This document shows, piece by piece, positions 7,771-15,872 of a stretch of 64,000 bases of DNA; the first letter of the stretch is position 1; the number at the start of each line of letters is the position of its first letter. The stretch spans positions 1 through 64,000 of the forward strand of contig CAMKLO010000010.1 in assembly GCA_946413655.1 (NCBI GenBank), read 5' to 3'. Made by a program: the position numbers and the translations under genes. The notes beneath the pieces are model-generated. The model saw only the letters and a list, made by a program, of their open reading frames with translations. It was not told where the DNA came from and ran no database searches. The DNA is from an uncultured Fibrobacter sp. (GTDB taxonomy: Bacteria > Fibrobacterota > Fibrobacteria > Fibrobacterales > Fibrobacteraceae).

Positions 7771-8268
7771 TTACGCGGTAGCTTGGGTGGGTGGGTCTTG
7801 CTTGGCGGCGGATTGGGCGGAGAGGCCGAGGGCGACGACGAGGTTGAAGAGCGTGGAGAGTTGCGTGGGCGTTGGCGTGGCCGTGCCGTCTTGCCAGGAG
7901 GAGAGCACGGCGGGGGCGACCCCTACGAGCTGGGCGAGCCTTTCAAGGGGTGTGTTGGATAGGGCTATCGCTCCCTTGATGTCAATAGGAATGTTTACTG
8001 CATTAAATAAACTTTGTTTATTCTCTAGATTTTCGTTTGCTAATTCTGGGCAAAAGTCTTCAAAAAATCCTACTTCTGCCAATTTTTCTCTAAAAGATGC
8101 TCCAAAATTACGTTTACCGCTAAGATATGCGTGCAACTGAGGAGGACTAATGCCCATAGCTTCAGCCATATTTTTTATCGTCGAAAACCGTTTTTTTGCA
8201 AAAGTTCGCAAATCTTCTGCAGAAAAATCAACTTTGTTTATTTTTACTATTGACATTTGACTAAACAT
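7771..8268 (-). CDS. prophage repressor with two helix-turn-helix domains
   Basis: This 165-residue protein has an N-terminal HTH (IKNMAEAMGISPPQLHAYLS, about 31-50) and a second HTH-like unit at about 107-145 (LERLAQLVGVAPAVLSSWQD). It is transcribed leftward, divergently from the early operon, exactly where a Mu-type c repressor is expected. The start may be the ATG at 8268 or the in-frame ATG at 8256; neither has a strong Shine-Dalgarno. A repeated 12-mer (ACTTTGTTTATT) overlaps its 5' end and may be its operator. Two DNA-binding units in one chain suggest a CI-like regulator rather than a Cro. Confidence 0.75.
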   Translation of the reverse strand: MFSQMSIVKINKVDFSAEDLRTFAKKRFSTIKNMAEAMGISPPQLHAYLSGKRNFGASFREKLAEVGFFEDFCPELANENLENKQSLFNAVNIPIDIKGAIALSNTPLERLAQLVGVAPAVLSSWQDGTATPTPTQLSTLFNLVVALGLSAQSAAKQDPPTQATA

Positions 8269-8276
8269 TGTTTATC
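8011..8276. repeat. candidate repressor operators, three copies of ACTTTGTTTATT
   Basis: An exact 12-bp repeat ACTTTGTTTATT occurs at 8011-8022 and 8231-8242, with a near copy ACATTGTTTATC at 8265-8276 covering the repressor start codon. The first copy is part of an imperfect palindrome (AATAAAC...GTTTATT). Two copies flank the divergent early promoter and one lies inside the repressor gene, a layout like auxiliary operators. Binding is inferred only. Confidence 0.4.
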
Positions 8277-8278
8277 TT
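8250..8278 (+). promoter_or_regulatory. early operon promoter
   Basis: A perfect -35 TTGACA (8250-8255) is followed after 17 nt by TATCTT (8273-8278, four of six matches to TATAAT). This points right into the Ner-like gene and sits between two copies of the putative operator, as expected for the repressed lytic promoter. Confidence 0.5.
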
Positions 8279-8285
8279 TCATTAT

Positions 8286-8308
8286 GTAGTGGTAGTAACC
8301 ACCACTAC
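8286..8308. promoter_or_regulatory. 8-bp inverted repeat upstream of early operon
   Basis: GTAGTGGT (8286-8293) and ACCACTAC (8301-8308) form a perfect inverted repeat with a 7-nt centre. It lies between the early promoter and the first early gene. It could be the binding site of the Ner-like protein or a small hairpin in the 5' leader. Confidence 0.45.
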
Positions 8309-8336
8309 AACGCAAAGGTAAAAAAAGGATTTGCCC

Positions 8337-8525
8337 ATGCCAACAATTAAAAATCTTACAGAGACAAAAATCTCATGGATAGCGGTCGCTAACGCGGTAT
8401 CAGAAATCGCAGGAAAGCCCTACAGCCCGCACTACATAAGGGAAGTAGCCACAGGCTACCGCTCCAACAAGCAACTCACCCCCATCCTCCAAAACCTTGG
8501 AATCGTCAAAAAGGAAGTAGCATAA
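8337..8525 (+). CDS. Ner/Cro-like small DNA-binding protein
   Basis: First gene of the early operon, 62 residues from ATG 8337. AAGGA lies about 10 nt upstream of it and too close to the alternative TTG at 8331. The sequence ISWIAVANAVSEIAGKPYSP followed by HYIREVATGYRSNKQL resembles a compact helix-turn-helix with a basic recognition region. Position right after the divergent promoter fits a Ner or Cro role, damping both early and repressor transcription. The next gene begins at the last base of its stop. The fold is inferred from pattern and place. Confidence 0.6.
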   Translation: MPTIKNLTETKISWIAVANAVSEIAGKPYSPHYIREVATGYRSNKQLTPILQNLGIVKKEVA

Positions 8526-9421
8526 TGATCAAGTCCATTTACGAAGAAGATAACGAAAACACCGCCCAAGGGGCAACCAAAACGGTTGACCCTTCGGACA
8601 AAGAAAACGGCGAAGAAAGCCTGCTCGAAACCGCCAACAAGCTCGACGAAGTTCTCGGAACGGACGGTTCCAACAACGAAGTCCTCTACGGTAAAAACGC
8701 CGCTTTCCCCGAAAGCCCGCTTGTCCCGGTCGAATATTCCAACTCCAGTGCAAAGTGCATCGTCAAGGAACAGGGCCTCGAAGAAGGCGAACTTGACCCT
8801 ACAACGGCGACCGCCCTCAAGCTGCGTTACCGCATCTTCAACGACACGTCCATCCGCATGAGCATCGACACCGAAAAGAATGTGTGGTTCGTCGCAGACG
8901 ATATTGTGAAGGTTCTCGGCTATACCAAAGACACGGCAGCGGTCATCAAGCGTCACTGCGGCAAGGTCTATGACAGCAAGGACCTCGACGGCACAAACGA
9001 GCTAGCCAAGAAACTCGTCATCGATACGAAGGGTGGCAAGCAGGCGATGATCGCCATCAGCGAACCGGACGTTTACCGACTCATCATGCGTTCCAACATG
9101 CCCGAAGCCCGCAACTTCGAACGCTGGGTGGTAGAAGACGTGCTCCCGTCCATCCGCAAGACGGGCAAGTATGCCGTCAAGCGCAAAATCGAGTTCAGCA
9201 ACCCGGAAGACCAGGCGAAGTTCGAAGCCGCCAAGACGGAACTTTCGGGCCAGTGCGAACTGTTCCCGCGGATGGTTCCGAGCGTATCGCTCCCGGCAGA
9301 CATCACCGACCGCCTGAACTCTGTCAAGAAACGCCTTTTCGAGCAGGGCCACACGTTCCCCAACAACAAGGAGTTCGTGAAGTTCCTCGTCAACAAGGCA
9401 CTCGAAGATTTGGAGGGCTAG
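8525..9421 (+). CDS. BRO-N domain protein, probable antirepressor
   Basis: The 298-residue protein has a variable acidic N-terminus (1-95) and then a BRO-N domain. The domain shows VWFVADDIVKVLGYTKDTAA, HCGKVYDS, ISEPDVYRLIMRSNMPEAR and FERWVVEDVLPSIRKTGKY, the standard BRO order. The C-terminal part (about 225-298) is a separate helical region. Phage BRO/Ant proteins act as DNA-binding antirepressors or regulators in early operons. It directly follows the Ner-like gene with coupled start and stop, so both are made from the first early transcript. Confidence 0.8.
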   Translation: MIKSIYEEDNENTAQGATKTVDPSDKENGEESLLETANKLDEVLGTDGSNNEVLYGKNAAFPESPLVPVEYSNSSAKCIVKEQGLEEGELDPTTATALKLRYRIFNDTSIRMSIDTEKNVWFVADDIVKVLGYTKDTAAVIKRHCGKVYDSKDLDGTNELAKKLVIDTKGGKQAMIAISEPDVYRLIMRSNMPEARNFERWVVEDVLPSIRKTGKYAVKRKIEFSNPEDQAKFEAAKTELSGQCELFPRMVPSVSLPADITDRLNSVKKRLFEQGHTFPNNKEFVKFLVNKALEDLEG

Positions 9422-9425
9422 GCCC

Positions 9426-9575
9426 ATGACGGAGCTCAAGAAATCACAGATGAGGCGCATCGTCGAGCTTGACACGCTCCGTCGCAACTTCAAGCCCGGC
9501 ACCAGGGAATACCGCCTTGTCAGTGCCAAAATCCACCACGAGCGGACAAAGTTCCGCACCACCCCCAACCGCTAA
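9426..9575 (+). CDS. 49-residue basic early protein
   Basis: A short gene of 49 codons starts 4 nt after the BRO gene stop: MTELKKSQMRRIVELDTLRR, then a lysine/arginine-rich end (TKFRTTPNR). It is highly basic and helical, so nucleic-acid binding is possible. Codon use matches its neighbours. Only 11 nt separate it from the next gene, whose own ribosome binding site is clear. No family recognised. Confidence 0.5.
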   Translation: MTELKKSQMRRIVELDTLRRNFKPGTREYRLVSAKIHHERTKFRTTPNR

Positions 9576-9586
9576 GGAGAAACAAC

Positions 9587-9883
9587 ATGCATTACGAACT
9601 CAACCGCAAGACGCTCAAGATTCTCGCCAACGAGCCCACCCGCACGCTGCTCGAAAAACAGCTCATCGACCTCTGCCTGAGGCAATACGAAAGGCTCAGC
9701 CAGCGTGATAACGATAACAACGACCTCAAGCAGACGCTCATCCGTATCCAGAACGCCATCCTCAGCAATTGCCCGTGGATTGTCGAAAACACCCTCAAGG
9801 CAAAGGAACAGGGCCGGGCCAGCGGCCAGAACGCAGTCCACGTCGCCGTGGTGGGCATCGCCCCGGAAAACGTCAAGCAGTAA
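9587..9883 (+). CDS. hypothetical early phage protein, helical
   Basis: A 98-residue protein with a strong AAGGAG about 8 nt before ATG. It is mainly helical: LNRKTLKILANEPTRTLLEK, then IDLCLRQYERLSQRDNDNND, with a hydrophobic C-terminal strand (AVHVAVVGIAP). It lies in the tight early operon between the 49-residue protein and the zinc-ribbon protein, with 11-nt gaps on both sides. No family was recognised; a role in early phage take-over or transposition control would be only a guess. Confidence 0.6.
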   Translation: MHYELNRKTLKILANEPTRTLLEKQLIDLCLRQYERLSQRDNDNNDLKQTLIRIQNAILSNCPWIVENTLKAKEQGRASGQNAVHVAVVGIAPENVKQ

Positions 9884-9894
9884 GGAGAACGACC

Positions 9895-10170
9895 ATGAAT
9901 ACCACTCTTATTCATCGTTCCGCACGCCCCCGCGTCACCCTCGAATTTTCCGCCGTCCGCAAGTGCGAATGCTGCGGTGAACATCCCAACATGATTGTCA
10001 ACGGTCATCATGTCTGCGGCAAGTGCCTCAAGGCAGGCCGTGTGCTCGACATGCTCTGGAAAGAACAAGTCGCACGCCAGTTCCGCTGCGAAGGCACGGT
10101 CGTTTTCTGCAACAACGACCTGCCCACTGAAGTGATGGACGCAATGACCGCAAGGGCACTCAACCGATAG
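9895..10170 (+). CDS. small zinc-ribbon early protein
   Basis: This 91-residue protein starts at ATG 9895, 8 nt after TAAGGAG; a longer upstream reading frame lacks a start signal. It has four clustered cysteines, KCECCGEHPNMIVNGHHVCG followed by KC, in CxxC...CxxC spacing (about residues 24-45), a zinc-ribbon arrangement. A helical tail follows. Such small zinc proteins are common in phage early operons as DNA- or RNA-polymerase-binding factors; the partner here is unknown. Confidence 0.65.
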   Translation: MNTTLIHRSARPRVTLEFSAVRKCECCGEHPNMIVNGHHVCGKCLKAGRVLDMLWKEQVARQFRCEGTVVFCNNDLPTEVMDAMTARALNR

Positions 10171-10182
10171 GACGGACAGGGC

Positions 10183-11553
10183 ATGGCAGATTACAACGCA
10201 AAAGGCTTGCAGGACAAGGACAACAACAACCTCAACTTCACGCCCACGAATTTCATGGACGCGCAGGGCAACTCCAAGTCCATCGAGGTGGAGTTCGGCA
10301 AGAAGCAGAACACGCTCTCGCTGGAAGCCGACAGCGCGGATATCGACGACAGCACGACGATCGTCAAGACGCTCGACGGAGCGAAGCTCAAGACCGCCCT
10401 CGCCGTCAAATTTTGGAACTACATCAAGGACAAAATATCCTCAGTCCTGGGCCTCACGGTGACTAATTATGGAGGCACGGCCAACACCGCCACCAATTAC
10501 AACACTTCATCCGGAAACATCAAGACTACACTGGATGGAAAATCTAGCACTACACACACGCATTCGGTGTCCATCAACGGTAATACGAAGACCATAGCTG
10601 CTTCGGGCGGAACGGCGGTTGACCTCGGAACGTACAAGGTATTCAAGTATGCTAAGGTGTACGCAACGCAGACCTACGATGAGAATACCAATCGGTATAT
10701 ACTGCTGGCCTTCAAGGCAGTCACTTATACCAATAACTGGGAAGAATCTAGCACGTTCAAGCTGGTGGTGCATGACGGTCAGCTCCCGAAGGAGCTTGTG
10801 TTCCGCCTATGGCTCAACGGCACTATGAGTACCGGTGTCGTTCCAGCCGATCCGTCGGACCCGAAACTGTACCGGGTGTACTCCGAGAACTTCTCCGCGT
10901 CGGTGCTGGATATTCTTGACGTGCGGCTTTTTGTCGTCGAAAAAAGTGCCGGGTCAATAACCTTTACCATCGGGATATTCATAGACCGTTATTTCTTGCA
11001 GTCACGTTGGGTATCATATCAGATGTACCCGCTTTCCTACGGCACGCGCGACCGAGGCAACACAATCGACAACGGGCTGTCGAGCTGGACGTACACTGTC
11101 GGACAGGACGTATATAACGACCTTCATAACATATTCACGATCATGTTTGAGGTGTCCGAGTTGCCTATCAAAATGAATGTCGTGGACGCGTACGAGATAG
11201 AATACCTGACCGGACCTATTACGTCGCTAAACCCGCTAAAACTTCCGAGCAATATAATATGTCCGAACGGCTACGCGCCACACCCTGGTGGTAGTTATAT
11301 AGCGCTTTCGCAATTTGTCAAAAACAAGACACATCGATTCGAGTTATGGCAGCCTATGTCCGAATCAGTATGGCTGTACAACAATCTAGGCGTAACCATT
11401 GTTTACCGTACGGTATCTTCTAGCGGTTACGTCGAATACGACGTTCTGCCACAGGAAGTAATCATTCTGAATAAGGGCGGGAATAGAGTGAAACCGACAA
11501 GCGCGTGGGCGACTCTTATTGGCACTAACTTGTATGTCACTTTCGGGTATTGA
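10183..11553 (+). CDS. tail-fibre-like or receptor-binding protein
   Basis: The 456-residue protein begins with a low-complexity region. Its linker is rich in Asn, Thr and Gly (YGGTANTATNYNTSSGNIKT) with a THTHSVSINGNTKT motif typical of phage fibre linkers. After about residue 150 it is beta-rich with many Tyr, Trp and Val. Codon use changes from the strongly C-ending phage style to a mixed one (many ATA, TAT, AAT), indicating separate origin. It lies in the early operon, not with structural genes, and its stop overlaps the start of a glycosyltransferase gene. The fibre role is inferred; a surface protein made by the lysogen is an alternative. Confidence 0.55.
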   Translation: MADYNAKGLQDKDNNNLNFTPTNFMDAQGNSKSIEVEFGKKQNTLSLEADSADIDDSTTIVKTLDGAKLKTALAVKFWNYIKDKISSVLGLTVTNYGGTANTATNYNTSSGNIKTTLDGKSSTTHTHSVSINGNTKTIAASGGTAVDLGTYKVFKYAKVYATQTYDENTNRYILLAFKAVTYTNNWEESSTFKLVVHDGQLPKELVFRLWLNGTMSTGVVPADPSDPKLYRVYSENFSASVLDILDVRLFVVEKSAGSITFTIGIFIDRYFLQSRWVSYQMYPLSYGTRDRGNTIDNGLSSWTYTVGQDVYNDLHNIFTIMFEVSELPIKMNVVDAYEIEYLTGPITSLNPLKLPSNIICPNGYAPHPGGSYIALSQFVKNKTHRFELWQPMSESVWLYNNLGVTIVYRTVSSSGYVEYDVLPQEVIILNKGGNRVKPTSAWATLIGTNLYVTFGY

Positions 11554-12236
11554 TGATGCACGTTGTCGTAATCAACAAGGACCAGCAGGAGTTCGTAGCT
11601 CCGATGATGGCGGCGCTGTCGCCGGTTGAACCGCTGTTCGTATTCGACAGGTGCGAGCCCGTAGAAGGTTGTAAGTACCGTATCAATTCGTCAGGTATAG
11701 GTTTCCTTGCAGGTAAAATGCGCGACTTGGGAGCGGAAGGAATTGACGACGATATTCTCTTCCTCGACGGCGACAAGGTGCCGCAAGGCAACATAGTAGC
11801 GGACATTGAACGGTTGAAAAGTAAGTATGACTGCATCTGTTACGGCGTAGAAGCCCGATACGAGCACTCGGAACTGCGAGGCTTCATGCGGACTGATGGT
11901 GTGGACGGCATCGTTCCCTGGCAAAAAGATGGCAGGCCTTTTGCATACGGCTGCTATACATGCGGTATGTGGATTTGCCGCGAAGGCATCAGGAAGCTCC
12001 GCATGCTGAACGGCGGGCGCATATTCCACCCAGCGTTCGACGGGACCTGGGGAGACGAGGACAACTTCGTCGCCGACGAACTCCATTACAGCGGATACCG
12101 CATCGGATACTCTACGCACGTGCGGCTTGGCGGGCGGCTTAGTCCTTGCAACGATCCGATGAAGATGGAAGGTTTTGCGAGAAATTTCATCAAGCGAGTC
12201 CATTTGAGAAGAAACCTTCTTAATGCACCCGTATAG
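11553..12236 (+). CDS. GT-A type glycosyltransferase
   Basis: A 227-residue protein (ATG at 11553 or 11556, overlapping the fibre stop). It has an N-terminal nucleotide-sugar region (HVVVINKDQQEF), a DxD motif in DDDILFLDGDKVPQ (about residues 66-79, metal and UDP-sugar binding), and a C-terminal GTWGDEDNFVADELHYSGYR. The last is the W-G-x-E-D acceptor motif of galactosyltransferase-like GT-A enzymes. The coupled fibre/glycosyltransferase pair suggests glycosylation of the fibre protein, or modification of a host surface glycan used as receptor. Mixed codon use matches the fibre gene, so both were probably acquired together. Confidence 0.7.
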   Translation: MMHVVVINKDQQEFVAPMMAALSPVEPLFVFDRCEPVEGCKYRINSSGIGFLAGKMRDLGAEGIDDDILFLDGDKVPQGNIVADIERLKSKYDCICYGVEARYEHSELRGFMRTDGVDGIVPWQKDGRPFAYGCYTCGMWICREGIRKLRMLNGGRIFHPAFDGTWGDEDNFVADELHYSGYRIGYSTHVRLGGRLSPCNDPMKMEGFARNFIKRVHLRRNLLNAPV

Positions 12237-12262
12237 ACAATGGCTGATTAAGAGAGATTTTT

Positions 12263-14212
12263 ATGAAACCTATTTGGATATCCACAGAAAAGGCCGCAGA
12301 GCTTCTGGGCATTTCCGAGCGACACGTCCGCCGCCAGCTCCCTCTTTGGGAGTACGAATGGCAAGAGGAAAACGGACGCAAGGTCGTGAAGATAAACGTC
12401 CGCTCGCTCCCGAAAGAGGCATGCGACCGCTATATCGCAGGATGCCTGCCGGAACTTTCGAGCGTGACAAGACCCAAGGAAGACCTTGACCTTCTGAGCC
12501 GAGCCTACGACCGTTCTTGCGGGAGATCCAAGAAGAACTATGACAAATGGACGCTCATCTTGCTCAAGTGCGAAGGCATCACGGGCACGAAGGAGCTCGG
12601 GCGTTTCGTGGACGATTGGAACAAAGCGCATCCCGAAATGAAGACGAGCATCAAGAGCATCTACCGTCAGCGTGCAGCTGTCGATGACTGCGGCAAGATT
12701 GCCCTCATCAACCACCGCGAGACGATGAAATCCACCGTGAGTGACGCGATGTTCGAGGACTTCAAGACCGCGTACTTGACCGCGAACAAGATAAGCGTTT
12801 TCTCCTGCCGCATGATAGCTCTCGGCAAGGCGATGGAACGCGGCGAAGTCGCAGACGAAAGCGAGTTCCCAAGCGCATCCGCTTTTACCCGCAGGCTCAA
12901 GACCGAGTTCGCCCCCGATGTCATCTACTTTGCACGCGAAGGCAAAAAGAAGTTTTATGACAACAAGGGCTACCACCTCGACCGTGACTACTCCGACCTC
13001 AAGGCCGGTCAGGTATGGGTGGGCGATACCCGCACGTGGGACGTGTTCGTGAAAGTTCCGGGTCAAGAGAAACCCGCCACCTGCTACATCACGCTCTTCA
13101 TGGACTTCAAGACCTATATGCCCATGGGCTGGTGCCTGCACCACGACGCACCGGGTACGGAAAACACGCTCAGGGCCATCCGCAACGGCATCGAACGCTA
13201 CGGACTCCCTGAAGAACTCTATGTCGATAATGGCCGCGAATACCGCAACCGTGACTTCTCCGGACAAAGCCGTGGCAACAAGATTGTCGAGGACGAACAG
13301 TATGCGGAATCCTTGGCAAGCCGCCTCGGCATCAAGATGCACTTTGCCATTGTGCGCAACGCACGTGCAAAGATCATTGAACGCAACTTCCTGGTCATTA
13401 AAAACGGCTTTGACAGGCTGTTCAACAGCTTCAAGGGCGGCACGGTCGTGGAAAAGCCCGAACCGCTGAAAGGCGTGCTCAAGCGTGGCGACTTCCTCAC
13501 TTGGGATGAGTTCTACGACCTCGCACAGGACTACATGACGAACGTTTTTCCGGGTCTTCCATGTCTCGGCAAGCACCACAACGGCATGACCCGCGCACAG
13601 CTCTGGAACGCAGAAATCGTGAAGCGTGAACCGATGCGCCGCGTATCGAAGGACACGCTCTCCATGCTGGTAAGCCGCACCGTCACGGGCCGCATCATGC
13701 ACATGGGCTTCCATTACGCACAGATGGATACTTGGTACTGGGCAGAATGGATGCCGGTTTACAAGGGCCGCGAGGTTACTTTCAGATACGACCCCGAAGA
13801 CATGCGCACAGCCTGGTGCTACGACTCCGACAAGAAGCTCATCGGCGAATGCTACCTGCAAAGCTCCGTGGGTGCGATGGTCAAGGATGACGACGCCGTG
13901 AGCAAGCAGCAGATTGCCGAAGGCGTTGCACGCAAGCGTCACGAAGAAAAGCTCCTCAAGGAAATCTGCCCGGAAATGACGAAGGAACAGGCGGCGGAAT
14001 ACATCGGTGCCATGCGCACCGCAGTAGGCCCGCAGGGCGTATTCATCCCGGAAGGACCGACTCATATCACCCGCCACGACAAGGACACCGCCCAGCTCAA
14101 GAGCGAGAAACTTGTCGGCAATGGCGAAATCATCAACCTGCTCGGAGACGATGACGACGGCGAAACCGCCGAACCCGAATCGCTCTGGGAAGAACTCGCG
14201 AGGCACGCATGA
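12263..14212 (+). CDS. MuA-type DDE transposase
   Basis: This 649-residue enzyme cuts and joins the phage ends during replicative transposition. The N-terminus has a winged-HTH of the Mu DNA-binding type (ISTEKAAELLGISERHVRRQ, 6-25), then more DNA-binding helices. The catalytic core shows D255 in VWVGDTRTWDVF, D322 in LYVDNGREYRNRD and E373 in RNARAKIIERNF, the DDE triad. The C-terminal part is the Mu transposase beta-barrel and B-interaction region. Length is close to Mu A (663). It sits 26 nt after the glycosyltransferase and overlaps the next small gene by 4 nt. Apparently intact. Confidence 0.93.
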   Translation: MKPIWISTEKAAELLGISERHVRRQLPLWEYEWQEENGRKVVKINVRSLPKEACDRYIAGCLPELSSVTRPKEDLDLLSRAYDRSCGRSKKNYDKWTLILLKCEGITGTKELGRFVDDWNKAHPEMKTSIKSIYRQRAAVDDCGKIALINHRETMKSTVSDAMFEDFKTAYLTANKISVFSCRMIALGKAMERGEVADESEFPSASAFTRRLKTEFAPDVIYFAREGKKKFYDNKGYHLDRDYSDLKAGQVWVGDTRTWDVFVKVPGQEKPATCYITLFMDFKTYMPMGWCLHHDAPGTENTLRAIRNGIERYGLPEELYVDNGREYRNRDFSGQSRGNKIVEDEQYAESLASRLGIKMHFAIVRNARAKIIERNFLVIKNGFDRLFNSFKGGTVVEKPEPLKGVLKRGDFLTWDEFYDLAQDYMTNVFPGLPCLGKHHNGMTRAQLWNAEIVKREPMRRVSKDTLSMLVSRTVTGRIMHMGFHYAQMDTWYWAEWMPVYKGREVTFRYDPEDMRTAWCYDSDKKLIGECYLQSSVGAMVKDDDAVSKQQIAEGVARKRHEEKLLKEICPEMTKEQAAEYIGAMRTAVGPQGVFIPEGPTHITRHDKDTAQLKSEKLVGNGEIINLLGDDDDGETAEPESLWEELARHA

Positions 14213-14400
14213 TTGACATTGATTCCAAGAAGCTACTCAAGATTTTTAGGGCCGTGGCTGGGCCTGTAGCGACAAGAAACGTCGAGAAGGCCGTTGCCAT
14301 CATCAGGAACGGCGGCAAGATGCCAGAAAAGGTTCCGCCTGACGAAATCCGCACTTACTTCCGGGTAAAGGCAAGGCTCAAGGAACACAGGCTCATCTAA
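14209..14400 (+). CDS. small basic protein between transposase A and B genes
   Basis: This 63-residue protein starts inside the transposase stop (ATGA). It is lysine/arginine-rich and probably all-helical: SKKLLKIFRAVAGPVATRNV, then VEKAVAIIRNGGKMPEKVPP and a basic tail (FRVKARLKEHRLI). Size, charge and coupling to the transposase suggest a DNA-binding accessory of transposition, but no family was recognised. 116 nt without a gene follow before MuB. Confidence 0.55.
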   Translation: MIDIDSKKLLKIFRAVAGPVATRNVEKAVAIIRNGGKMPEKVPPDEIRTYFRVKARLKEHRLI

Positions 14401-14420
14401 CGAATTTGCCGATGGGGGCA

Positions 14421-14434
14421 GCGGCACATGCCGC
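14421..14434. repeat. 14-nt palindrome in front of MuB gene
   Basis: GCGGCA CA TGCCGC is a perfect 6-bp-arm palindrome in the leader of the MuB gene. It could form a hairpin or bind a dimeric regulator between the A and B genes. It may also be chance. Confidence 0.3.
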
Positions 14435-14516
14435 AACACTTCACACAACCGAAAACACCTCCCTTGTTACCGCTCCCGGAGGCTCCCACTTTCAACAACA
14501 ACCCATAAGGATAGAT

Positions 14517-15413
14517 ATGGAACAGATTATCGAACAGCTCAACGACTACATGTCACGCACGGGAGCCTCGCAGACGAAAGTCGCAAAGGCCCTCGGCATA
14601 AGCCCCGCCACCCTCAGCTACTTCCTCAAGGGTAGCTACACGGGCGACATCGACTCCATCTGCGACAAGGCGAAGGACTTCCTTGCGACCGAAGCCGAAC
14701 GTTCCAAGTTCAGGACTAACGATGGCATCGTTCAGACAAGCGCGTTCAAGACCATCCAGAAGTTTTGCAGCCTCGTTCTCGCTCACCAGATTTGCGGAAT
14801 GCTCACAGGCGATGCGGGTTGTGGCAAGACAACCGCCCTCAAGGAATTTGCGAAGACTCACCCCTCCGTCATCCTCATCGAGGCGGACCACGGCTACACC
14901 GCGAAGGCTCTCTTTGGCGAACTCTGTGCGGAACTCAGCCTCGACGATCGTGGCAGCCTACACGACAACCTTGTCCGCATCGTCGCGAAGCTCAAGGACT
15001 CGGGCCGTCTCATCATCATTGATGAAGCCGAACACTTGCCTTACCGTGCACTCGAACTTATCCGTAGGGTGCACGACAAGGCGGGTGTGGGCATCGCACT
15101 TTGCGGCATGCCCCGCCTCGAAAAGAACGTGCAGGGCGACCGTAACCACTATGCACAGCTGAACAGCCGCATCAGTGCACCATGCAGGGCTAAGCTTCTC
15201 AAGGATGCGGATATCAAGGCCTACATCGATAGCCGATTCGAGAACTACGAGCCGAACGTCATTGAACAGTGCGCAAAGACTTGCCGCCGCAACTTCCGTC
15301 TGCTTTCGCACCTCGTGATGTGGAGTCGCGAACTCATGCGCAACAACCAACGGGACACTCTCGACAATGAAATCATCGAAAGCGCGTCACAGATGCTGGT
15401 GGTAGCCCAATGA
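14517..15413 (+). CDS. MuB-type AAA+ target-DNA ATPase
   Basis: MuB chooses target DNA, protects the prophage from self-insertion, and activates the transposase. The start at ATG 14517 is preceded by ATAAGG; a longer frame from 14406 has no such signal. The 298-residue protein has an N-terminal HTH (ASQTKVAKALGISPATLSYF, 17-36), Walker A GDAGCGKTT (98-106) and Walker B LIIIDEAEHL (about 162-171). A C-terminal helical domain follows (CRRNFRLLSHLVMW). This domain order (HTH, ATPase, C-terminal DNA-binding) is that of Mu B. Its stop overlaps the gp16 start. Confidence 0.9.
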   Translation: MEQIIEQLNDYMSRTGASQTKVAKALGISPATLSYFLKGSYTGDIDSICDKAKDFLATEAERSKFRTNDGIVQTSAFKTIQKFCSLVLAHQICGMLTGDAGCGKTTALKEFAKTHPSVILIEADHGYTAKALFGELCAELSLDDRGSLHDNLVRIVAKLKDSGRLIIIDEAEHLPYRALELIRRVHDKAGVGIALCGMPRLEKNVQGDRNHYAQLNSRISAPCRAKLLKDADIKAYIDSRFENYEPNVIEQCAKTCRRNFRLLSHLVMWSRELMRNNQRDTLDNEIIESASQMLVVAQ

Positions 15414-15865
15414 CACCCGCAGACCGCCGCACGCAGGACTTCAAGACCATCCACGGCCTTGCAAGGCTACTGGGGCTGAACGACGAAGCTTACCGCGACA
15501 TGCTGAACGACCGCTACCACGTCCGAAGCTCCAAGGACCTGAACCCGCAGCAGCGTTTCCAGCTCATCAAGGAATTGCGGGTACAAGTCCACGGCAACGT
15601 GCAGAAGTTCAACGAACTCGGCAAGCGCAAGTTCAAGGCAAGCCCCAAGCAGCTGAGAGCGATTGAAGCGATGTGGGCGCAGGTCTCAAGGGCCTCGACA
15701 GCCCAAGACCGCCGCAAGGCCCTGAACACCTTCTGCAAGCGCCTGACTGGCGTCGAGGTCATCACCTGGATCTGCAAGGATGACGCGAAAATCCTCTTCA
15801 AGGCAATCCAGGCAATGGGAGCCAAGAGCCCCGAACAATTTAAACAACAAACCAAAAACAAGTAG
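15410..15865 (+). CDS. Mu gp16-like protein (DUF1018)
   Basis: The 151-residue product matches the DUF1018 family of Mu-like phages. The N-terminal IHGLARLLGLNDEAYRDMLN, a short R-x-S-S-K-D-L segment, and a second half with RAIEAMWAQVSRASTAQDRR and ITWICKDDAKIL all fit. It is coupled to MuB through a 4-nt overlap. In Mu it lies in the early semi-essential region; its molecular role is not established. Confidence 0.8.
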   Translation: MTPADRRTQDFKTIHGLARLLGLNDEAYRDMLNDRYHVRSSKDLNPQQRFQLIKELRVQVHGNVQKFNELGKRKFKASPKQLRAIEAMWAQVSRASTAQDRRKALNTFCKRLTGVEVITWICKDDAKILFKAIQAMGAKSPEQFKQQTKNK

Positions 15866-15872
15866 GTAACTT

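Noticed and set aside
14406-14516. N-terminal extension of the MuB gene
   Set aside because: The extra 37 residues are low in family features and the start lacks a Shine-Dalgarno. ATG 14517 has ATAAGG and begins at the HTH domain.
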